Shown here: positions 26,231-32,862 of the stretch, in pieces
How the letters are laid out: each line of letters begins with the position of its first letter
Position numbering within the stretch: position 1 is the first letter of the stretch
Source: Lentisphaerota bacterium
Lineage (GTDB): Bacteria > Verrucomicrobiota > Lentisphaeria > Victivallales > Victivallaceae
DNA length: 64,000 nucleotides
Reading direction: 5' to 3'
Assembly (NCBI GenBank): GCA_015061865.1
Contig: SUVU01000001.1
Coordinates: 62,001-126,000, forward strand
Notes under the pieces: generated by a model
Told to the model about the DNA's origin: nothing
Seen by the model: only the letters and a program-made list of their open reading frames with translations
Databases searched by the model: none
Program-made: the position numbers and the translations under genes

Positions 26231-26259
26231 TTGAAAAAACAGAGTTTATGAAGTATATT
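26231..26259 (+). promoter_or_regulatory. Promoter of the glycogen operon
   Basis: TTGAAA (26231-26236), 17 bases, TATATT (26254-26259); identical in hexamers and spacing to the promoter of the other CBM48 gene at 14744. Confidence 0.65.
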
Positions 26260-26308
26260 GTAGCGGAGACATTTTGTTTTTTTAATTCGTTATTATTTGG
26301 AGAAATTG

Positions 26309-26593
26309 ATGAAAAAAACAGCAGCCACCCGTCGCGCAGTGGTATTGACCTATCAGGATGCGCCGGGAAAAAGTGTGATGGTCGCCGGATCTTTCAATGA
26401 CTGGCAGCCGGTTCGTAAACTTGAAGATAAAAGCAATGACGGCACTTACCGCTGTCGTTTACTGCTTGCTCCCGGCGAGTATCAGTACAAGTTTCAGATC
26501 GACGGCGAATGGAGATCCGATCCCGCCAATCCGAATATTGTCCCCAATGAGTTCGGCTCGTTGAATAATGTGCTTATCGTCAAAGAAAAATAA
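26309..26593 (+). CDS. Stand-alone glycogen-binding domain protein leading the glycogen operon
   Basis: A 94-residue CBM48 domain protein, paralogous to the one at 14809. The shared core is VMVAGSFNDWQP, LLLAPGEYQYKFQIDGEW and the ending NPNIVPNEFGSLNN. It has no catalytic part. The ATG at 26309 lies six bases after GGAG; a TTG at 26297 is rejected as it lies upstream of that site. It is first in an operon with phosphorylase, synthase and branching enzyme, which argues for a structural or targeting role on glycogen, for example recruiting enzymes to the granule. That role is inference; the carbohydrate-binding fold is well supported. Confidence 0.92.
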   Translation: MKKTAATRRAVVLTYQDAPGKSVMVAGSFNDWQPVRKLEDKSNDGTYRCRLLLAPGEYQYKFQIDGEWRSDPANPNIVPNEFGSLNNVLIVKEK

Positions 26594-26614
26594 TTTCAGA
26601 AAAACAAGAAAAAT

Positions 26615-29176
26615 ATGGAACTTCAACTTTACAATGTCGCTCCCCGTATTCCTGCGGAGCTGGATTTTTTGGAAAAACTCGCCGGCAATATCTGGTGGTG
26701 CTGGCATCAGTCGGCGATCGATCTGTTTGTCCGTATCGATCCCAACCTCTGGCGTGAAGTCAGCGGCAATGCCAAAATGTTTCTGCGCAAAGTTTCCGGC
26801 AAACGTTTGATCGAATTGGCGCACGATGCCGGATTTCTGCGGCATTTGAAAAGCGTGCAGGCGGAGTTTGACCGTCAGGTCGGCGGCGCTGTCGCTCCGG
26901 AAAAACGCTCGGTGGCGTATTTTTCACTGGAATACGGTATCCACGAGAGTATTCCGATCTTTTCCGGTGGTTTGGGCGTGCTTGCCGGTGACCATTTGAA
27001 AGCCGCCAGCGATATGTCTTTGCCGCTGGTCGCCGTCGGTCTGCTCTACCGTCAGGGATATTTCCGTCAGGTGCTTGACCGTACCGGCTGGCAGACGGAA
27101 CATTATCCGGTCGCAGAGATCCACGATCTGCCGTTGGTGCGCGGTTGTGACAAAGAGGGCAATCCGGTGACGATCAGTATGCCGCTGGGCGATCGTACTA
27201 TCTACGCCGCCGCATGGATTTTGTGGGTCGGCAATGTGCCGCTGGTACTGCTGGATACCGAATTGCCGCAAAATCCGCCGGATCTGCGTGAAGTCACCTG
27301 GCGTTTGTACGGCGGCGATAAAAGAATGCGCCTGCATCAGGAATTGCTTCTGGGCATCGGCGGCGTGAAAGCATTGCTGGCGCTCGGATTCAACCCGGCA
27401 GTGTGCCACATGAATGAAGGTCACGCCGGTTTCCTGTCGCTTGCCCGTCTGGATCATCTGGTCAACGATCTTAATTACAATCCCGATGTGGCATTGGAGA
27501 TCGTGTGGCGCTCGAATATCTTTACCACCCATACTCCGGTGCCTGCCGGTAACGAAGTTTTTGATATCAACATGGTGCGCCCGTACCTCAAACCGTTTGC
27601 AGATGCGGCGAAATTTGATATTGACCGGGTCATCAGCTGGGGTATCCCGATCACCGATCGCGGCAAAACCTCGGAAATGTCAATGACCGTTTTCGGGTTG
27701 CGTATGGCGGCGAATTACAGCAACGGTGTCAGTAAACTCCACGGCGAAGTCGCCCGCAAAATGTGGAAACACCTCTGGCCGGAACGCTCCGAAGCGGAAA
27801 TTCCGATCGGGCATATCACCAATGGTGTTCACATCAGCTCCTGGGTGTCCGCCCGTCACAACCGTTTGTTTGAACACTATCTCAGCCCCAGCTGGCTGAA
27901 TAATCCGGATATGGTGCAGCTGTCTGACGATCTGGCATCGCTGCCGGATGATGAATTGTGGAACGTTCATGAGTTGTGCCGTCAGTCGCTGGTGCGTTAC
28001 GTCCGCCGTCTGGTGCAGCGCAATTTCCGTTATATGACCGGGATCAATTCCGGTTCGGATCAGAAAAAACCGCTGCTGCAGCCGGATGTGCTGACCATCG
28101 GTTTCGCCCGCCGGTTCGCTACCTACAAACGCGGTACTCTGCTGTTGCGGGATAAAGAACGGCTGTTGAATCTGCTGCGGGATAAAAACCGTCCGGTGCA
28201 GTTCATTTTCGCCGGGAAAGCGCACCCCGCAGATAATGGCGGCAAACAGTTGATCCGGGAGCTTATCGAGTTTGCCCAGCGTGAAAATGTACAGCACAAG
28301 CTAGTGTTTCTGGAAAACTACGATATCGGTATGGCACGCCATCTGGTACAGGGCGTTGACGTTTGGCTCAATACTCCGCGCCGTCCGCAGGAAGCCAGCG
28401 GTACCAGCGGTATGAAAGCGGCGATCAACGGCGTTATCAACTGCAGTATTCTGGACGGTTGGTGGGCAGAGGCCTACAACGGCGAAAACGGCTGGGCTAT
28501 CGAGGGCAACGATTACTACATCGAGGATGAGGATCGGGATAACTTTGAAAGTCAGCAGCTTTTCAACCTGCTTGAAAACGAGATCATTCCCTGCTTCTAC
28601 GAGCGCGTCGGCGGCGATCTGCCGAAACGCTGGATCGCCCGGATGAAAGCCTCCATCACCACCGGTCTGGGATTTTTCTCCAGCGCCAGAATGGTCGGGG
28701 ATTACAACCGCAAATATTATTTGCCTGCTGCCAAAGCATTTGCAACTCTTACGGCTGATAATGCCGCTGCCGCCGCCAAACTGGTCGATGTCAAAGGCCG
28801 CCTGGTCAATAATTTCGGCGTTGAAAATCTGGATGAGTGCAAACTTTACATCGGCAATCCGGTCGTTCAGGGTTCGCTGGATGATCTGCACGTCGGTGAT
28901 AAAATTGCGATCACGGTCGATGTGCATCTCGCCGGTTTGACTCCTGCGGAGGTGGAAGTCGATGCGTACAGCGGTACTGCCGATGCTCACAACGAACTTA
29001 TGGACAGTACGGTAACTGTGTTGTCCATGCTGGAAGATCGCGGCAACGGCAACTATCTCTACGGCGGTGAAGTAGAGTGCGGAGTTTCCGGTCGTTTCGG
29101 TCTTACCGCCAGGATCAAAGCCGCCGGTAACGATTGGGATAACAGCGTTCCCGGATTCATGTGCTGGCCGCGCTGA
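26615..29176 (+). CDS. glgP: Alpha-glucan (glycogen) phosphorylase
   Basis: An 853-residue GT35 phosphorylase of the bacterial branch that begins with a DUF3417-type N-terminal segment (IWWCWHQSAIDLF). It releases glucose-1-phosphate from alpha-1,4-glucan ends. Visible blocks are YFSLEYGIHESIPIFSGGLG, GLLYRQGYFRQ, CHMNEGHAGFLSL, FTTHTPVPAGNEVF, the C-domain FARRFATYKRGTLLL, and the cofactor-site region ASGTSGMKAAINGV with the lysine that should hold pyridoxal phosphate. This is the more distant phosphorylase group (as in Thermotoga), not the E. coli MalP/GlgP type. It starts 21 bases after the CBM48 gene. Confidence 0.95.
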   Translation: MELQLYNVAPRIPAELDFLEKLAGNIWWCWHQSAIDLFVRIDPNLWREVSGNAKMFLRKVSGKRLIELAHDAGFLRHLKSVQAEFDRQVGGAVAPEKRSVAYFSLEYGIHESIPIFSGGLGVLAGDHLKAASDMSLPLVAVGLLYRQGYFRQVLDRTGWQTEHYPVAEIHDLPLVRGCDKEGNPVTISMPLGDRTIYAAAWILWVGNVPLVLLDTELPQNPPDLREVTWRLYGGDKRMRLHQELLLGIGGVKALLALGFNPAVCHMNEGHAGFLSLARLDHLVNDLNYNPDVALEIVWRSNIFTTHTPVPAGNEVFDINMVRPYLKPFADAAKFDIDRVISWGIPITDRGKTSEMSMTVFGLRMAANYSNGVSKLHGEVARKMWKHLWPERSEAEIPIGHITNGVHISSWVSARHNRLFEHYLSPSWLNNPDMVQLSDDLASLPDDELWNVHELCRQSLVRYVRRLVQRNFRYMTGINSGSDQKKPLLQPDVLTIGFARRFATYKRGTLLLRDKERLLNLLRDKNRPVQFIFAGKAHPADNGGKQLIRELIEFAQRENVQHKLVFLENYDIGMARHLVQGVDVWLNTPRRPQEASGTSGMKAAINGVINCSILDGWWAEAYNGENGWAIEGNDYYIEDEDRDNFESQQLFNLLENEIIPCFYERVGGDLPKRWIARMKASITTGLGFFSSARMVGDYNRKYYLPAAKAFATLTADNAAAAAKLVDVKGRLVNNFGVENLDECKLYIGNPVVQGSLDDLHVGDKIAITVDVHLAGLTPAEVEVDAYSGTADAHNELMDSTVTVLSMLEDRGNGNYLYGGEVECGVSGRFGLTARIKAAGNDWDNSVPGFMCWPR

Positions 29177-29199
29177 ATTCAGATAAGCAACTGCAACGA

Positions 29200-29225
29200 T
29201 TCCACTGCCGGCAACGGCAGTGGAA
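29200..29225 (+). promoter_or_regulatory. Intercistronic hairpin between glgP and glgA
   Basis: An 11-bp perfect stem (29200-29210 with 29215-29225) closed by a GCAA tetraloop. No T-run follows, so it is not a standard terminator. It may protect the 3' end of the upstream message or set the ratio of phosphorylase to synthase. Confidence 0.6.
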
Positions 29226-29250
29226 AACAAGTTAAAGTCAGGAGATAAAA

Positions 29251-30783
29251 ATGCGGAGAACAAAAAAAGGCAATCCCCGGATTCTGGTGGTTACTCCGGA
29301 AATCACCTCTTTGCCGGTCGGTATGACTACCATGGGCGGGTATTTGCGTGCCAAAGCCGGCGGTTTGGCTGATGTTTCAGCGACATTGGTCGGCGCCCTG
29401 TACCGTCAGGGGGCAGATGTCCATGTGGCATTGCCGCATTACCGGAAAATGTTTCATATTGACGTCGGCAATCTCATCAATGATGAATTGCGGGTCTACA
29501 TGAGCAATTTGCACAACAGCCGTATCCATTTGGCTGAAGACCGCATTTTTTACTACCGTGACTCTGTATACAGCAACTATTCCAATGATACATTTATGCA
29601 GTCGCTGGCGTTTCAGCGGGAAGTTATCAATAATATCATTCCGCAGGTCAAACCGGATTTGATCCATTGCAACGACTGGATGACCGGATTGATCCCGGCT
29701 GCCGCCAGACGGATGGGTATTCCGTGTCTGTTTACGGTGCATAATATTCACACGCAGAAACGCACGCTGGCCGAGATCGAGGATCGCGGTATTGATGCGG
29801 CACCTTTCTGGCAGAATCTTTATTATGAGCGCCCGCCGTATAATTACGAGGAGAGCCGTTCGACCAATGCGGTGGATTTTTTGACCAGCGGTATTTTTGC
29901 GGCACACTTTATCAATACGGTAAGTCCCACGTTTCTGAAAGAAATCGTGGATGGCTGCCACAGTTTTGTGCCGGAAAACATCCGCCGGGAGATCGCCGGG
30001 AAATTTTATGCCGGTTGCGCCAGCGGTATTCTCAATGCTCCGGATGAGAGCAATGACCCGCAAATCGATGACTTTTTGGAAGCAAAATATAACAGCAGCA
30101 ATTGCGAAAAAGCCAAACAGGTCAACAAGATCGCATTTCAGGCGCGTACCGGTTTGAAATGTGACCAGAATGCGCCGCTTTTCCTGTGGCCGCACCGTCT
30201 GGATCCGATCCAGAAAGGCTGTCAGCTGCTGGCGGATCTGGTTTACGACATGGTGCATCGTTATTGGGATTGCGGTTTGCAGATTGCGATCGTTGCCAAT
30301 GGCGAGTATCAGAAAGTTTTCCGTGACATAATCGCCTATCATAATTTCTATGAACGGGTGATGGTCTGTGATTTCGACGAGCAGCTGTCCCGGCTGGGTT
30401 TTGCCGCATCGGATTTCATGCTGATGCCGTCACGGTTTGAGCCGTGTGGTTTGCCGCAGATGACCAGTCAGTATTACGGCAGTTTGCCGATCGTCCATGA
30501 TACCGGCGGTCTGCATGATACCGTGGATCACCTTTCTGAAGACGGCAATTACGGCAATGGTTTCGTATTCAAAAATTATGATGTCGGCGGTTTGCGCTGG
30601 GGCGTGGACGAAGCGATGCGGTTCTACTTCAAAGACCGGGCGTGGAAAAATAATGTCATCTCCCGGATCATGGATGAAGCGAGAATACGTTTCAACCACG
30701 ATGTCACTGCCCAGGAATACATCAAAATTTACGAGTCCATGCTTGCCCGTCCGCTGGTGGACAAATCATTTGCGGTAAAATAA
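29251..30783 (+). CDS. glgA: Glycogen synthase (GT5)
   Basis: A 510-residue GT-B glycosyltransferase that elongates alpha-1,4-glucan from an NDP-glucose donor. The N-terminal synthase loop is AKAGGLADVSATLVGAL (K-x-G-G type) near residue 35. CNDWMTGLIPA and FTVHNIHTQKR follow, and the C-terminal donor site reads PSRFEPCGLPQMTSQYYG with the usual TGGLHDTV after it. The KAGGL form and length are typical of bacterial GlgA. No ADP-glucose pyrophosphorylase (glgC) gene is in the window, so the donor supply lies elsewhere. The ribosome site is AGGAG. It overlaps glgB at the stop (TAATG). Confidence 0.93.
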   Translation: MRRTKKGNPRILVVTPEITSLPVGMTTMGGYLRAKAGGLADVSATLVGALYRQGADVHVALPHYRKMFHIDVGNLINDELRVYMSNLHNSRIHLAEDRIFYYRDSVYSNYSNDTFMQSLAFQREVINNIIPQVKPDLIHCNDWMTGLIPAAARRMGIPCLFTVHNIHTQKRTLAEIEDRGIDAAPFWQNLYYERPPYNYEESRSTNAVDFLTSGIFAAHFINTVSPTFLKEIVDGCHSFVPENIRREIAGKFYAGCASGILNAPDESNDPQIDDFLEAKYNSSNCEKAKQVNKIAFQARTGLKCDQNAPLFLWPHRLDPIQKGCQLLADLVYDMVHRYWDCGLQIAIVANGEYQKVFRDIIAYHNFYERVMVCDFDEQLSRLGFAASDFMLMPSRFEPCGLPQMTSQYYGSLPIVHDTGGLHDTVDHLSEDGNYGNGFVFKNYDVGGLRWGVDEAMRFYFKDRAWKNNVISRIMDEARIRFNHDVTAQEYIKIYESMLARPLVDKSFAVK

Positions 30784-32771
30784 TGACATTTCCCCGTAGG
30801 TCAAATGAGCCTGTGCCGTTGGCGGCAGACCCGTTTCTGACACCGTATCAGGCGGAATTAACTTCCCGGAAACGGGAGGCTGAAGCGGTTGCGGTGCGGT
30901 TGAAAGGGCGGCATCAGCAGTTTGCCGATTTTGCCAGCGGTCACGAATATTTCGGGATGCACCGGCAAAAAACGCAATGGGTGTTCCGGGAGTATGCTCC
31001 GCATGCGCAGGAGATGTTTCTGGTCGGAGATTTTTCCAACTGGGAACCGCAGGAATATTATCGTCTGCATCCGGTCAAATCCGGGGTGTGGCAGGGGAAA
31101 TTTCCGGTTTCGACATTCCGTCACGGCATGAATTATAAATTGTTTGTGCGCTGGGACGGCGGTTGCGGCATGAGGATCCCCGCCTATGCCCGCTATGTGA
31201 AACAGGATGAAGCGAGCAAACTTTTCTGTGCCGTGATCTGGGAGCCGGAAACGCCGTATTGTTTCCGGCATAGTATTCCTGCACCGGCATATCCGGTGAT
31301 TTACGAAGCTCATCCGGGGATGGCGCAGGAAGAGGCGAAACTGGGGACATTTGATGAATTCCGCCGGCTGATATTGCCGGAAATAGCCCGCAAAGGCTAT
31401 AATACAGTGCAGTTGATGGCGGTGATGGAGCATCCGTATTACGGCAGTTTCGGTTATCATGTGGCGAATTTCTTTGCGGTATCCAGCCGGTTTGGTACGC
31501 CGGATGATTTCAAGCGTCTGGTGGATGATGCGCATGGTTTGGGGTTGCGGGTCATAATGGATATCGTACACTCTCATTCGGTGAAAAACGAACTGGAGGG
31601 ATTGGCGCTGCTGGATGGCTGCCGGACGACCTATTTTCATGCCGGCAGCCGGGGGGAACATCCGGCGTGGGATTCGCTGTTGTTTGATTACGGCAAAGAT
31701 GAAGTAAAACATTTTCTGCTCTCCAATTGCCGTTTTTTTCTGGACGAATATCATTTGGATGGTTTCCGCTTTGACGGCGTGACCAGTATGATGTATCACC
31801 ATCACGGCTTGAATAAATGTTTTACCTCGTATGCGGATTATTTTGGCAGTGATGTTGATAAAGATGCGGTAATTTACCTGACATTGGCAAATAAATTGAT
31901 CCACGAAGTCCGCCCGGATGCGCTCACAGTCGCCGAAGATGTCAGCGGGATGCCCGGATTGGCGTCGCCGGAGGGGATCGGTTTTGATTACCGGATGGCG
32001 ATGGGGGTGACGGATATGTGGTTCAAATTGCTGGATATTCCGGATGAAAACTGGGATATGTTTTACTTGTACGGCGAATTGACTAACCGCCGCCGGGATG
32101 AACGCTCCATCAGTTATGTGGAGTGTCACGATCAGGCGATCGTCGGCGGCAAAACGGCGTTGTTCCGCATGGCAGATGCGGCGATGTATACCCAGATGCA
32201 CCGGAATTCCGGGGATGGTGCGGTCGATCGTGCGGTGGCATTGCATAAGTTGATGCGTTTGGCGACGGCGGCGGCGGCAGGGCAGGGGTATTTGAATTTC
32301 ATGGGCAATGAATTCGGACACCCGGAGTGGATAGATTTGCCCCGGGAGGGCAATAACTGGAGCATGGCTCACGCCCGGCGGCAATGGAGTCTGGAACACG
32401 ATGAAAATTTGCGTTTTGGTGCGTTGAGTGCATTTGACGTGGAAATCACGCAGCTGATCAAAAGTTTCGGATTTTATGATACGGTGGTGCAGACGGTGCG
32501 GATAGATAATGCCGGCAAAGTGATCGCTTTTGAGCGCAACGGATACTGGTTTTTCTTCAACTTCCACCCGGAGCAGGCGTATACAGACTATGAATTTGAA
32601 GTGCTGGCGGGCAGTTACCGGACGGTATTGGACAGTGATGAAAAACGCTTTGACGGCTTTGCCCGGCGAGAAGCCGGACAGCGGTATTTTTCCATGCCCA
32701 GAAGTCATGGCGTGGTTATCTCCTTATACCTGCCGCCGCGCACTGCGTTAGTGCTTCAGCGTGAAGCATAA
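30783..32771 (+). CDS. glgB: 1,4-alpha-glucan branching enzyme (eukaryote-like GH13_8 type)
   Basis: A 662-residue branching enzyme. An N-terminal CBM48 (FLVGDFSNWEPQEYY near residue 80) precedes the GH13 barrel. The active-site regions are MDIVHSHSVKN, GFRFDGVTSM with the nucleophile Asp, VAEDVSGMPG with the acid Glu, and VECHDQAIVGGKT with the third Asp. The HSHxxKN and FDGVTSM forms and the length resemble eukaryotic GBE1 more than E. coli GlgB, as in other GH13_8 members of bacteria. It makes alpha-1,6 branches in glycogen. It is the last gene of the operon, translated from a TAATG overlap. Confidence 0.93.
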   Translation: MTFPRRSNEPVPLAADPFLTPYQAELTSRKREAEAVAVRLKGRHQQFADFASGHEYFGMHRQKTQWVFREYAPHAQEMFLVGDFSNWEPQEYYRLHPVKSGVWQGKFPVSTFRHGMNYKLFVRWDGGCGMRIPAYARYVKQDEASKLFCAVIWEPETPYCFRHSIPAPAYPVIYEAHPGMAQEEAKLGTFDEFRRLILPEIARKGYNTVQLMAVMEHPYYGSFGYHVANFFAVSSRFGTPDDFKRLVDDAHGLGLRVIMDIVHSHSVKNELEGLALLDGCRTTYFHAGSRGEHPAWDSLLFDYGKDEVKHFLLSNCRFFLDEYHLDGFRFDGVTSMMYHHHGLNKCFTSYADYFGSDVDKDAVIYLTLANKLIHEVRPDALTVAEDVSGMPGLASPEGIGFDYRMAMGVTDMWFKLLDIPDENWDMFYLYGELTNRRRDERSISYVECHDQAIVGGKTALFRMADAAMYTQMHRNSGDGAVDRAVALHKLMRLATAAAAGQGYLNFMGNEFGHPEWIDLPREGNNWSMAHARRQWSLEHDENLRFGALSAFDVEITQLIKSFGFYDTVVQTVRIDNAGKVIAFERNGYWFFFNFHPEQAYTDYEFEVLAGSYRTVLDSDEKRFDGFARREAGQRYFSMPRSHGVVISLYLPPRTALVLQREA

Positions 32772-32800
32772 ATCCTTAATAAATTTCCTTGCTGTTCCAT

Positions 32801-32828
32801 TTGTAAAACTGTTTTTTTGTGCTATATT
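32801..32828 (+). promoter_or_regulatory. Promoter of the repeat-protein gene
   Basis: TTGTAA (32801-32806), 16 bases, TATATT (32823-32828), 35 bases before the start codon. Confidence 0.6.
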
Positions 32829-32862
32829 TCAAGTGAGTATATAAATACGAAAGGAATAGGGC

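Noticed and set aside
30858-32708. Long open frame (616 codons) on the minus strand opposite glgB
   Set aside because: Antisense shadow of an intact branching enzyme with all active-site motifs; no ribosome site or domain.
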